From positions 1 through 35,016 of IMG/VR virus record IMGVR_UViG_3300024258_000063: a DNA stretch of 35,016 bases, one strand, 5' to 3'. The notes under the pieces were generated by a model that worked only from the letters and a program-made list of their open reading frames with translations, made no database searches and was not told the origin of the DNA. This document shows positions 18,864 to 27,872 of this stretch, one piece after another. This stretch comes from a virus. Made by a program: the position numbers and the translations under genes. Each line of letters begins with the position of its first letter. Within the stretch, counting starts at the first letter, position 1.

Positions 18864-21655
18864 TTCTGTTGCGCCTGTAATTGTTTCACTTCCTCATCAA
18901 ATGACAAGTCAGAAGATACCTGTTGGATTTGTGTCGCAATGAACTGTGCCGCTGATCGGATAGACGCATCACCACCCTGTCTCCACGCCCTACTTTTCCA
19001 ACCCTTAACCATCCAGTTGATAAAGCCAGGTTTCATTAAAAGACTTGCCATTACATTCAACTCTGCTAATCGGCCTAAGTGTGCAACGGGATTTAGTGCA
19101 ATGCTCATAGCTACCAGACCACTGTTGCCGTGGGTCACTGAAAGTGATGCAACCTTGGCAAGTTCTGTTATCTCTTTAAACTTCCCAGGCCCCAACAAAA
19201 TCTTCAGAGCGTTGTCCCCACCCTTACTTGTAAACGCACCCATGTTAGCCAGTGTCTTTTGAAGTGCATCTTCCTTTAAGACGGTAGCAATAGGACTTGA
19301 GTTGTCTACCAGTTTATTGAGTAGTTTCTGCATGGCAATGTTCTGTGCCTGTTGCATCTGTTGTGGCGTGGACATGGCTATCAGTTCTTTGGCATACCCA
19401 GCATCCTTCATAGCCAAGTCAACTACCTTGCCATACTCACTACCACCAACATTCTTGCCCTGCTGGGCGATCTGTGCGAACCTACCTTTAAGGAATTGTT
19501 CTTCCTGTTTGGTCTTCTGTAACAACTTGCCCATCATCTGTGCTACACCACCCTCATCAATAGCCTCGTCAATATCCAACTTGCCATGACCAAACTCATC
19601 CAACTGTTGTGCAAGTTTACGAATCTGTTTGGCTTCCCCGCCATACACACGTTCCAACACCCCAGGTTTCAGGCGTTCAATATTCTTTGAGAGTTGTCCT
19701 GGGTTGATAGTCTTACCAACCAAGGTTTTGTTCCATATAATATCATCAAAGAATTGACCACGTACATGCTTAGCCAGTTTTGGGTTACTGCGTTCCAAGA
19801 TGCCCATTAGTTGTCCGACATTCTCTTTGGGCGCACCAGCCATCGCATCAACAATCATACTAGGCTGTACAGCACCGCGTTCCGTCAAGTCTTTAGAAAC
19901 AGTTTTTACGAGAGTGTCTTTAAAAGGTTGGATGCCTTTGCTGTATTGTTTGTTGGCTTCCCTGAATCCCTTGATTACATCCTTCCAGTCAGACCTGACA
20001 ATCCTGCCCGTCTTAGCATCCCTTGGAACAACTGCGAAATTATCAATCGTGTCATCTATGGCACGCAAGAAATCCATAGCATCGTGGGATGCAACATCTG
20101 AATGTAGGTTGCCCGTGTATGCTGACTTTCCTAAATCTTTGCGTAAGGCTGTCAGTTGTTCAAAGCTAACCGTATCTTCAAGTTCTGAAAACTTCTTTAG
20201 TTTGCTAACCACTTCATTGGTAGCGACAGAAAACTTATCACCAGTCTGGGTTTTCATCATGGTAGAAAGCTTGCCCTTGGCAACCGCCTTGATAGCTTGT
20301 GAGCTAAATATCTTTGCATTGATGCCACCACCTACACGCATGATCGGTTGGGCATAAAGCAATGAGCTAGATTCCATAAAATCATCATGCGCTGTTGAGA
20401 TGGTTTCCCTGATTTTGGTTCCCAACTCTGGGTCAGGCTTAGCCTTATTACCCCTTAGCATCTGACCAACAGAACTAAGTTTCTTCCTGAATGAGTTTTC
20501 CAACATCTTTTTAGATGCTGCAAGTCTCTTGGCTTCGCCAGCAAACTTAGCTCCCAACCCTTCACCAAAAGCCTGTTGGGATACGTTGCCACCTATATCC
20601 TTACCTGTTAATTCCTTGCCCCACTTAGCAATAGCTTTGGCATTTAACACAGCCCGTGGGTCACCAAACACAGTGTCAGACATACGCTGGAAGAATCCCA
20701 GTAATTTATTCCTGCCTGTAGCCTGTGTAACGGGCAGGGCTATGCCCTTCTCCTGTGCAAGTTTGACAGCAGAACGCCTAGACGGTTCAACAATAGACTT
20801 AGCTGTGGGTTGTTTACCAACAGCCTTGAAACCCCTTCTACGGTTTGGCCCCATCAACGCTCGACCTAACGGGCGTAACATTCTACCAAAACCTTCACCA
20901 CCAGCAGCTAACGCGCCTTCAACAGCCATGTCTTTTGCTACCTCACCACCTGATTGCAACTGATACTTGCCACCATCTTGGAGTGATTGTCTTGCTTCAT
21001 CCAGTCCCTTACCAGCAGCACCACCTAAACCAACAGCAGCCATAGCGGGTAAGAATCCCAGTCCACCTGTAGCAGCACCAGCACCAATAGCACCAAGCAT
21101 CGGTAACGCAGCAGAACGTGTGTCACCAAATATATCTGACCGTGTAATACCACGTTCATCAATGGCTATGGGTTTACCCTTCCAAAGATCACCCATTTCT
21201 AAGCGGTCCATACCAGCCTTAGTGGTTATGGTAAAATCCATATCCCCCTGGTTACCAACTCCCCAGTTTTCCGGTCCTATAATATCGTCAAGGAAGTTTG
21301 CCTTCTCTTTGATGCCGGTCATAGAGGAAAGGTCACCACGGAAAGCAATGTGGTTGATTCCTGTGTCCCTATCAACATCGTTGATGATGTTGTTCAACTT
21401 CTCTTGCATAGACGACATAGCATCGCCAGCCTTACCCTTGATCTGTGACACTATAGAAGGACTGGATTTAGGGACACCCTCTAAGTTGTATGTTTTTTGA
21501 AAATCCTCATACACTAGAGCAGGATCATCACCGCCAGCCTCCACCTTTGGAAGTATTATTTTATTAAAATAATCTTCTCTCACTGCCTCACGCTCTGACA
21601 GTGGCGCACTTTTATATTTTTTAGAGTTGAATATCTCTTTAAATGGTTTAGCCAT
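18860..21655 (-). CDS. Large internal virion (ejection) protein
   Basis: A 931-residue protein, the largest in the window. Residues 1-110 are charged and helical. Residues about 182-216 form a Gly/Ala-rich hydrophobic segment (AIGAGAATGGLGFLPAMAAV) that could enter a membrane. The rest is long, helical and Lys/Ala-rich with no enzyme motif I can see. Size, composition and position among virion genes next to a lysozyme domain fit the DNA-ejection or inner-core proteins of short-tailed phages. AAGGGA ribosome site. Confidence 0.7.
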   Translation of the reverse strand: MAKPFKEIFNSKKYKSAPLSEREAVREDYFNKIILPKVEAGGDDPALVYEDFQKTYNLEGVPKSSPSIVSQIKGKAGDAMSSMQEKLNNIINDVDRDTGINHIAFRGDLSSMTGIKEKANFLDDIIGPENWGVGNQGDMDFTITTKAGMDRLEMGDLWKGKPIAIDERGITRSDIFGDTRSAALPMLGAIGAGAATGGLGFLPAMAAVGLGGAAGKGLDEARQSLQDGGKYQLQSGGEVAKDMAVEGALAAGGEGFGRMLRPLGRALMGPNRRRGFKAVGKQPTAKSIVEPSRRSAVKLAQEKGIALPVTQATGRNKLLGFFQRMSDTVFGDPRAVLNAKAIAKWGKELTGKDIGGNVSQQAFGEGLGAKFAGEAKRLAASKKMLENSFRKKLSSVGQMLRGNKAKPDPELGTKIRETISTAHDDFMESSSLLYAQPIMRVGGGINAKIFSSQAIKAVAKGKLSTMMKTQTGDKFSVATNEVVSKLKKFSELEDTVSFEQLTALRKDLGKSAYTGNLHSDVASHDAMDFLRAIDDTIDNFAVVPRDAKTGRIVRSDWKDVIKGFREANKQYSKGIQPFKDTLVKTVSKDLTERGAVQPSMIVDAMAGAPKENVGQLMGILERSNPKLAKHVRGQFFDDIIWNKTLVGKTINPGQLSKNIERLKPGVLERVYGGEAKQIRKLAQQLDEFGHGKLDIDEAIDEGGVAQMMGKLLQKTKQEEQFLKGRFAQIAQQGKNVGGSEYGKVVDLAMKDAGYAKELIAMSTPQQMQQAQNIAMQKLLNKLVDNSSPIATVLKEDALQKTLANMGAFTSKGGDNALKILLGPGKFKEITELAKVASLSVTHGNSGLVAMSIALNPVAHLGRLAELNVMASLLMKPGFINWMVKGWKSRAWRQGGDASIRSAAQFIATQIQQVSSDLSFDEEVKQLQAQQK

Positions 21656-21669
21656 TATATCCCTTAATT

Positions 21670-23025
21670 CTAGTAGTCGTATTTTGAACCCAACGATTGG
21701 TCTGATTCCCTGGCATTATATCCCAGTTCTTTCCTGCGGTGTGCCTGTTGCTTAGTGTATAACCCTTCAATCATCTCCAACTTCTTTATAAGGATAGTTG
21801 GGTCAGTATATTTTGTTGGGTTACCAGCCAGTTCCTTGATGAAATCTTTCTCAGCCTTAGAGTCAAGCAACTTAGAATTAAGTGGAATACCCATGATTGA
21901 TTGCATCATTGGGAAAGCCAGTTCATCCATCATTGTTTTCAACTTCGTGGCTGAAGATGGATCATGTGCTATCTGGGCAAAGGTTAATCCCTTGTCAGTG
22001 AATCGTTTAATTGCGGCACCAAAAGACATATTGGCGGGGGTCACTAATGCTTTAGCTTCCTTAATCTTTTTCAGGGTCAACTCATCGTGTATGTAAGACT
22101 CACGCATTTTAGCCTCATCCTTACCCTTCATACCCTTGTCGGCAAGTTTAGAAGTTGCCTGTGCTTGTGCCTTGCGGTAAGCAACAACTTCCGAATCACC
22201 CTGTTCCATATAGTGACGTTTTAATCTTCCAGCCAGTGATTTGTTCAACGTCATCACTTCACTATTTGTAGAAGCAATGGAAATTTCATCATCGTAAGCC
22301 TTCAACAATTCCGTTGCAGTTTTAGCACCCTTCAACTTACGATCAAGGGTAGCCTCACGCCTGTCCATCACACCTTTATGCCCAGCCTGTGCAGCACCAA
22401 GGCCACGGTTCAGGCCCGTCCAAGCACTACCAAAGCCCTGCTTGTCGTAGTAACTATTAGGGTCCATCATTGACAGGCCACCTTGTAGCATAGCCATACG
22501 GTTAGGGTCGTTAAACAGTTTGCCCATGTAACCGTTCATTCCTTGCCCCATATTTTTCATGTAACCCATCAACCCTTCCGGTCTTCTTTGGCGATCACGC
22601 ATCCCTTGGTTCACCATCTTGTCTGCATCACTAAGTTGCCCCTGCAAACTTTGGTTTTGTGGCATAACAGGTGGTGTGGGTCTGTCGTTTAGGTGTGGGA
22701 AAGAGCCAGCAGAAAACCTATTCTGCACATCAGCCGTTGGGCGCATATTCGCTCTAGCCCCAACTTCATTAATTGCTTGTGGGTAGCTTGGTGTATTACC
22801 CATGCCACCTATTGACGGGCCTTCCATCATCTGTGGTGCCTGTATTGGAACATTAATCGGCACATCTACAGAACCACCTTGCCCCATAGGAGTTGGTCTA
22901 TTGCCAACTCTGCCACCCATTACCTGTTGGGCTTTAACGGGGTCAGTCTTAATTAGTTGCATCAACCAATCTGGCAGTTGTGCCGGTTGTCCTTGTGGCA
23001 CATTTTGTCTGTTATTTAATCCCAT
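21670..23025 (-). CDS. Internal virion-type structural protein
   Basis: A 451-residue protein. The N-terminal 200 residues are Gln/Pro/Met/Gly-rich (for example PQGQPAQLPDWLMQLIKTDP and SVDVPINVPIQAPQMM). From about 200 onward it is helical and charged (DRREATLDRKLKGAKTATEL). No enzyme motif is visible. Its place directly upstream of the large ejection protein suggests a partner in the inner core or ejectosome. AGGTG ribosome site. Function is inferred from position and composition only. Confidence 0.6.
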   Translation of the reverse strand: MGLNNRQNVPQGQPAQLPDWLMQLIKTDPVKAQQVMGGRVGNRPTPMGQGGSVDVPINVPIQAPQMMEGPSIGGMGNTPSYPQAINEVGARANMRPTADVQNRFSAGSFPHLNDRPTPPVMPQNQSLQGQLSDADKMVNQGMRDRQRRPEGLMGYMKNMGQGMNGYMGKLFNDPNRMAMLQGGLSMMDPNSYYDKQGFGSAWTGLNRGLGAAQAGHKGVMDRREATLDRKLKGAKTATELLKAYDDEISIASTNSEVMTLNKSLAGRLKRHYMEQGDSEVVAYRKAQAQATSKLADKGMKGKDEAKMRESYIHDELTLKKIKEAKALVTPANMSFGAAIKRFTDKGLTFAQIAHDPSSATKLKTMMDELAFPMMQSIMGIPLNSKLLDSKAEKDFIKELAGNPTKYTDPTILIKKLEMIEGLYTKQQAHRRKELGYNARESDQSLGSKYDY

Positions 23026-23033
23026 TATGTCAC

Positions 23034-23936
23034 CTAAAATATATCAAAAATTGAATCGGCTGCTGAAGCCGCGAGTAATGCCCAACCAACTGGGTTCCAT
23101 GAATTAGCTAAACCCAGTGCGGTTGTCCCTAACATTATACCAGAACCAATAGCACCTGTTGCGTTACCAAAAGTTACACCCTGGTCAAACATGTCAGCCA
23201 CGTTCATGCCAACACCCAAGCCAGACATGGCAGCACCGAAACCATTAACGCCAGCACCGGCAGCTTTAGGGCCAGTTGAAATACTATTTAAACCAGTTAC
23301 GTTTGAAGTTGGCGGTAACGGTGCGCCAGCTTTTATCAGTCCTGGGTCAACACCTGGCATCCCACCAGAAATTGATGGGTTGATATTAGCCAATTCCGCT
23401 TGGGAGAAGTTCATCCCCTGACCAAGTTCTGCTGTTTTACTACCCAAGCTAAGGCTTCCCTTCCCTAATCCACCACGCAAGCCACCCCCACCCAACGCAT
23501 TTGAAATGACTTCGTTACTTAAAGCCTGCTGTTGAAACGCTGGCAAGTTTGCCTTGCCCATAAAAAAGTTGTTAAGCCCCGTTCCTAAACTATCAAACGA
23601 CTGGCTAAACTGTTGTCCTGTCTTGTCAAAGAACGCATCGGAATCGTTGTTCCACCAGTTCTTTATATTCTTTCCGCCACGGATTGAATCTTGAACAGAA
23701 TCATAACTACCTTTGGCAGCGAGTAGTCCTGTTAATGGGCTATCACTTTGTTCTGTGGCAAACTGATTCCCTGCACCAGTAGTAGTCTTGCTACCACCCA
23801 TGTACCTGTTACCACCCTGTTGTCCCGGTGTTGGCTGACCAAATGTTGGCAGTTGTACGCCTTGGTGAACGGGTGGCCTACCACCTATCCTTGTCATCTG
23901 CCTTGGTCTGCCCCTAGATTGTAACCAATCTATCAT
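23034..23936 (-). CDS. Gly-rich virion protein with hydrophobic C-terminus
   Basis: A 300-residue Gly/Ser/Gln-rich protein. It ends with a long Gly/Ala hydrophobic stretch (GSGIMLGTTALGLANSW, then VGWALLAASAADSIFDIF) that looks membrane-active. AGGAGG ribosome site and ATGA overlap upstream. Composition is typical of small ejection proteins of podoviruses; the role is inferred. Confidence 0.6.
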   Translation of the reverse strand: MIDWLQSRGRPRQMTRIGGRPPVHQGVQLPTFGQPTPGQQGGNRYMGGSKTTTGAGNQFATEQSDSPLTGLLAAKGSYDSVQDSIRGGKNIKNWWNNDSDAFFDKTGQQFSQSFDSLGTGLNNFFMGKANLPAFQQQALSNEVISNALGGGGLRGGLGKGSLSLGSKTAELGQGMNFSQAELANINPSISGGMPGVDPGLIKAGAPLPPTSNVTGLNSISTGPKAAGAGVNGFGAAMSGLGVGMNVADMFDQGVTFGNATGAIGSGIMLGTTALGLANSWNPVGWALLAASAADSIFDIF

Positions 23937-25078
23937 CCGAACAATCCTCCTAGCGCACCAACGGCTCCACCAAGTTGACCCATGCTACCAGCCAACCCTA
24001 ACCCACCACGTTCTGCGGTTGTGGTCTGTGTCCCACCGAAGTTACCCTGAATCAGATTCATGTAATTGGCAAGTTTCTGATCGCCAATGTTCTGGTCAAA
24101 CTGGAAGCGGTTAATATCTTCATCCAACTGTTGCTGACTCAACTCACGCTGTTGCATTCCAACATCACTCAAGTTGCCAGCTACGTCAATCGGCTGTTGC
24201 GATACAGCACCGTAAGCACCAAGGCCAGTACCAAGGTTCTGGTTGATCTGTCCTTCGCCTGCAAGACCTAATCCAAAAGCACCTGTTCCCTGTTGCAAGG
24301 CTTCACCGGCTCTAGCTCCCCGTCCACCTTCAAGTAACTGTGCAGCCTGCATCTGCTGTTGCTGTGCAGAGTTAAAGGCATTCATATAATTTGTGTTGGC
24401 AAAGTCTGTGATGCTACGGCCCACGTTCCCCGCAGCAATACCACTGGCAATGTCACCGCGAGAAGAACCCCCCGGTTGGTAAGCAATCTGACTAGCCCTT
24501 AATGCTGGCATTACCTGTTGCTGGAAGTTACTGACTGCATCAGCAGCCATGGCGTTGTTCGCATTCTGAATGAATGGATTTTGTGCCACACTACCAGACA
24601 ACATCTGTTGCATCAACGGTGATGCACCTGTCTGGTCACCTACAGCAGAATCGGTGAAGTTACTAGCCGCAACCAATGATTCTTGACCGTAAGGGGCCAA
24701 GCCTCTGGTAGCCTGAAGCATCGGGTTATTGCTCGTATTCAACAACTCATTGCCGACTGCATTCTCGGCTCCAGCTTGCAACCCCTGTGGTCTTCCACTC
24801 CCCAAATAATCTACAACACTCTGCTGATATGCAAGTTCATTTTGATTGAACGGTGAGATGGTGTTGCCAGGGAAGAACGATGGACTGTCCGATTGAAACC
24901 TGTCCTGTGCTTCCTGAAAACCGTAGGTAAGAAAAGGCTGTTGACCTTCCCACGGGTCAGCTTTCTCTACCGTGTTGGTAGAACCACCGCTTGACCCACC
25001 GCCACCCTTAAAGAAGGCGGTCTTGAATAGTTTAGAGGATGTTTGCTCGTATTCCTCATTTAGAAAATCACGCTTCAT
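23933..25078 (-). CDS. Virion protein with N-terminal Gly-linker and WEGQQP motif
   Basis: A 381-residue protein. After a basic start comes a GGGGSSGGS linker, then ADPWEGQQPFLTYGFQEAQD. I associate the WEGQQPYL...GFxQAQxLY pattern with structural proteins of many environmental podoviruses. The rest is Gln/Ala/Asn-rich and helical (NAMAADAVSNFQQQVMPALR, QQQQMQAAQLLEGG). It is likely part of the inner core or tail interior; no enzyme motif is seen. Confidence 0.65.
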   Translation of the reverse strand: MKRDFLNEEYEQTSSKLFKTAFFKGGGGSSGGSTNTVEKADPWEGQQPFLTYGFQEAQDRFQSDSPSFFPGNTISPFNQNELAYQQSVVDYLGSGRPQGLQAGAENAVGNELLNTSNNPMLQATRGLAPYGQESLVAASNFTDSAVGDQTGASPLMQQMLSGSVAQNPFIQNANNAMAADAVSNFQQQVMPALRASQIAYQPGGSSRGDIASGIAAGNVGRSITDFANTNYMNAFNSAQQQQMQAAQLLEGGRGARAGEALQQGTGAFGLGLAGEGQINQNLGTGLGAYGAVSQQPIDVAGNLSDVGMQQRELSQQQLDEDINRFQFDQNIGDQKLANYMNLIQGNFGGTQTTTAERGGLGLAGSMGQLGGAVGALGGLFG

Positions 25079-25725
25079 TGTCCACCACCCCCTAGTAATC
25101 CTGTGCCGCCAGATGCGCCACGGTGTAGTCCACCAAAATTAAGTAACCCGCCACCACCTATTGCCCCGCCAAACTGATTGTTTGTTGGTGTACCTGTAAG
25201 TTGTGACGCACCAACATTTCCAACTGATGGCAACGCAGCCATTTGTGCTGCCCTAGCCGCCTGCTGTTGGTCAAATAAATCCTGCTCTGCCTGTGCGTTA
25301 GCAATCCGCTGTGCTTCAAGTTGTGGGTCTTGTGCAACATACGAACTATATTGGTTGTTCAAAGCCACGTTGTTACTAAGGTCAGCCAGATTACCATATC
25401 CCAAAAATCCACCATCCCCTGATTTCATATACGACTGCCCGCCAATCCCACCCAACACATTGGTGTCACCAAACTGGTAATTCGCTTGTGGTATGCCAGC
25501 ATAATTGTTATGGCTTTGGTAGGTCTGTCTAGCACCACTCCTATCATCAAAGACAAGATTCCCCTGGATTGAACCAGATATATCTCTGTCGTATGCGTGT
25601 TGCATCTTGCCCTGAGTAAGACCAGACGCATTGGTGTTTATCTCGCCCCTGCCACCGTACCCAGCTAGGCCACCAGACACGGGGTTGTAGGTAGTCTGTA
25701 ACCAATCGTTAAATGATAGGCTCAT
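25075..25725 (-). CDS. Gly/Gln-rich virion protein
   Basis: A 216-residue protein beginning MSLSFNDWLQTTYNPVSGGL, Gly/Asn/Gln-rich, with a helical Gln/Ala section (EAQRIANAQAEQDLFDQQQA) and a Gly-rich end (LLNFGGLHRGASGGTGLLGG). Coupled to both neighbours by ATGA overlaps, so co-expressed with the inner virion proteins. No known domain. Confidence 0.55.
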   Translation of the reverse strand: MSLSFNDWLQTTYNPVSGGLAGYGGRGEINTNASGLTQGKMQHAYDRDISGSIQGNLVFDDRSGARQTYQSHNNYAGIPQANYQFGDTNVLGGIGGQSYMKSGDGGFLGYGNLADLSNNVALNNQYSSYVAQDPQLEAQRIANAQAEQDLFDQQQAARAAQMAALPSVGNVGASQLTGTPTNNQFGGAIGGGGLLNFGGLHRGASGGTGLLGGGGQ

Positions 25726-26156
25726 ATTTTCTTCCTCATTACGACATAGGTATTACTGTAGCCAATGTCTTCCATTTTTTTAGCCAACCCTCTGCGCCCG
25801 TATGCTTCCATTCGTTCACAACCTTTATTCTTTGCCCACGTTTCAATCTCTTGAATGTAGTTCATCCACTCACCGAGTCTTTCACCGCCCAGCACTACAG
25901 CCCGACAAACTTTCATCTTGGGGTAGTTGACAATCTCTGTCACACCAGCCATTACCACACGGTCTTCTGCATAATCCCATAGCACCCACAACTGCATAGC
26001 GCGTTCAAGTAACAGGCGTAAAATATCACGGGTGTCTAGCTCACCGTCACCGTGTTCAATTCCCTTTTGCAACATCGGCTCAACAGAAACCCACACATCG
26101 TCAATAGATGAATAAGGTACACCGACAAGTTGTATTTCTTTTACAGTTCCGTCCAA
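25722..26156 (-). CDS. GNAT-like acetyltransferase-fold phage protein
   Basis: A 144-residue protein with the layout of phage GNAT-like proteins: a helix and DTRDILRLLLERAMQLWVLW, a strand VVMAGVTEIVNYPKMKVCRAVV, a glycine turn GGERLGEW, a helix IQEIETWAKNKGC, then EAYGRRGLAKKMEDIGYSN. The acetyl-CoA loop is weakly conserved, so catalytic activity is uncertain; such proteins occur in podovirus virion operons without known substrate. The start is TTG at 26156 with GGTGG 6 nt upstream, overlapping the previous gene by 16 nt. Confidence 0.7.
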   Translation of the reverse strand: MDGTVKEIQLVGVPYSSIDDVWVSVEPMLQKGIEHGDGELDTRDILRLLLERAMQLWVLWDYAEDRVVMAGVTEIVNYPKMKVCRAVVLGGERLGEWMNYIQEIETWAKNKGCERMEAYGRRGLAKKMEDIGYSNTYVVMRKKI

Positions 26157-27397
26157 TTCATACCACCTTGAATATTAGCGTTAGCTGATAATGGTCTTAC
26201 ACCAAAAACAACCGTGTCAGCAGTTCCGTCTATCGCAGCACCAAGAGACAGGGAACTGTGAAGTTGTATACTCCCCCCGCCACCCTCTGCCCTAGAAAAA
26301 CCACCAATGATTTTATGCCCATCAGTTATTGTAGCGGTACTGCCTCTGGCTACTTGCATAGATGAGTTTGTCTTATCTGCGTAAGCAAACGTGCCTGTGA
26401 CCGTTGGACTATGGAACAGGGCAAATTCAAAGTCGTCTGCTGTTTCAGCAATAATTGAACCACCATTAATTTCTAGTGACCCAGAACCAGATAGTATTGC
26501 CGCAGCCTTTAATTGCAAACCAACAACAGCGTACCAAGTATCCGCTGTGTTAGCAGAAACTTCTACGGCAGCCGTATCAGATGCCGCATTTGATTCATAC
26601 TGCGGAATACCCTTTGGGTTAGCACCACCCTCTGAAATAACCGTAGCACAAATATGAGACATACTGCTTTCCACACCCGTACCGTCATTATCTATCCAAT
26701 AGCGTATTGGTAGGTTAGGCGTTGACATATATGCACCATCTAAATACCCAGCATTATTTATCTGTAACGCTGGGACTATTTCACCATCAAGCACCATACA
26801 ATATCTGACAATACCTACAGATAACCACTCAAAATCTATGGCAAGTATAATTGATTTGGAAAAATCAACGGTCTTGGCTGATGGACCACTGCCATCAAGC
26901 GAATCTATAACATGTAATTCTGCACCACTGGAACCGGTAGTTTTACCCTCTGCCGTGCCAACTGGCGTATCCATGTCTACTACAGCACCAGATGTTTTTG
27001 TGCGTAACCGCCAGTTTGGTGTACCCTCTTTGTTTACTAAAAATATCCCGTTATTATCGTCACCGTAACCAAACCCAGTGGTTATCCCCGTGCCACCACC
27101 AGACAAATCTAAATTGCCTGTCATATAAATAAGCTGTCCCTTGCCAGGTTGGTAGTTGAAACGTCTGAATGTCTGCCTCATACGCAACCCAGCAGTAGTA
27201 GCAGATACAGCCAATATTGAATTGGCCTTGTTGACACTGTGTGTGCTTGATGTGCCACTACCACTCACTTCTTGGTCGTCCCATAGAAGCGGAGCATTAT
27301 CAAGTGTCTGCTTACTATCAAAGATAGTTTCAGGATCAGCCGTTCTTAAACGCTGAAAAGAGTCAGTCTGCAATACTTGTTTTGGGATGTAAGTCAC
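26141..27397 (-). CDS. Virion structural protein, fibre or decoration type
   Basis: A 418-residue protein starting with GTG (GAGG site 5 nt upstream). The N-terminal block (SFQRLRTADPETIFDSKQ, DNAPLLWDDQEVSGSGTSST, then TAGLRMRQTFRRFNYQPGK) is a recurrent pattern in environmental phages, which I remember only as structural. The rest is beta-rich, Gly/Thr/Ser-heavy, with repeated strand-turn segments like a lectin-type or beta-sandwich fibre domain. It probably forms a surface-exposed tail or head appendage. Confidence 0.7.
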   Translation of the reverse strand: MTYIPKQVLQTDSFQRLRTADPETIFDSKQTLDNAPLLWDDQEVSGSGTSSTHSVNKANSILAVSATTAGLRMRQTFRRFNYQPGKGQLIYMTGNLDLSGGGTGITTGFGYGDDNNGIFLVNKEGTPNWRLRTKTSGAVVDMDTPVGTAEGKTTGSSGAELHVIDSLDGSGPSAKTVDFSKSIILAIDFEWLSVGIVRYCMVLDGEIVPALQINNAGYLDGAYMSTPNLPIRYWIDNDGTGVESSMSHICATVISEGGANPKGIPQYESNAASDTAAVEVSANTADTWYAVVGLQLKAAAILSGSGSLEINGGSIIAETADDFEFALFHSPTVTGTFAYADKTNSSMQVARGSTATITDGHKIIGGFSRAEGGGGSIQLHSSLSLGAAIDGTADTVVFGVRPLSANANIQGGMNWTEL

Positions 27398-27398
27398 A

Positions 27399-27436
27399 TT
27401 AACCTCTGGTTAATGGTCCATTTAATTTCATTAAAT
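27399..27436 (-). promoter_or_regulatory. Tandem hairpins with an embedded ribosome site
   Basis: TTAACC (27399-27404) pairs with GGTTAA (27408-27413), and ATTTAAT (27420-27426) pairs with ATTAAAT (27430-27436), each with a 3-nt loop. On the minus strand the GAGG of the GTG start at 27397 lies across the first hairpin, so folding could limit translation. Confidence 0.5.
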
Positions 27437-27437
27437 G

Positions 27438-27869
27438 TCATACTATATACCAGTTACTTCCGTCTGAAAATAGTTCAAGGGCAACATATTGTTTGTTGAT
27501 AATACACGTTGTTTCACCATCAATAGTCTGTGTGCCAGCCCCATCAATAGTTATCTGGCCTGTGCCAGTATTCTTAATCGTTATACGCCTGCCAGCGTTC
27601 TGCGCTATGCCATTAGCATCTGTCTGCCCAGCCGCGTCATACAGCGTTACGGTAATATTACCGGAGCATAACAACACATCATCCAGTACCGTTGCCGTAT
27701 AATCCCCAGTTTGAGAAGAAGCATTCTTAGAGGGGTAATACTCTTGGGCAAACTGGTCAATTGCATGTGAGATTTTATTAAATTCATCTATAAAATACTT
27801 TCTGTCATACTCTTCTGGTGGTTCGTATTGGAAGTAATTTATTACTTTGTATTTTGAATAATCTACCAT
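27438..27869 (-). CDS. Small fibre or tip-type beta protein
   Basis: A 143-residue protein. The N-terminal 45 residues are helical (DYSKYKVINYFQYEPPEEYD, FIDEFNKISHAIDQF) and could anchor it to the tail. From about 50 onward (TVLDDVLLCSGNITVTL, GRRITIKNTGTGQITIDG, GTQTIDGETTCIINKQY, LELFSDGSNWYIV) it is a short beta-helix/prism seen at the ends of many phage fibres. It probably trimerises on the virion surface. Confidence 0.75.
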   Translation of the reverse strand: MVDYSKYKVINYFQYEPPEEYDRKYFIDEFNKISHAIDQFAQEYYPSKNASSQTGDYTATVLDDVLLCSGNITVTLYDAAGQTDANGIAQNAGRRITIKNTGTGQITIDGAGTQTIDGETTCIINKQYVALELFSDGSNWYIV

Positions 27870-27872
27870 TCA

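Noticed and set aside
19800-20357. 185-codon plus-strand open frame opposite the large internal virion gene
   Set aside because: Antisense to a well-supported 931-residue gene with no promoter or ribosome site.
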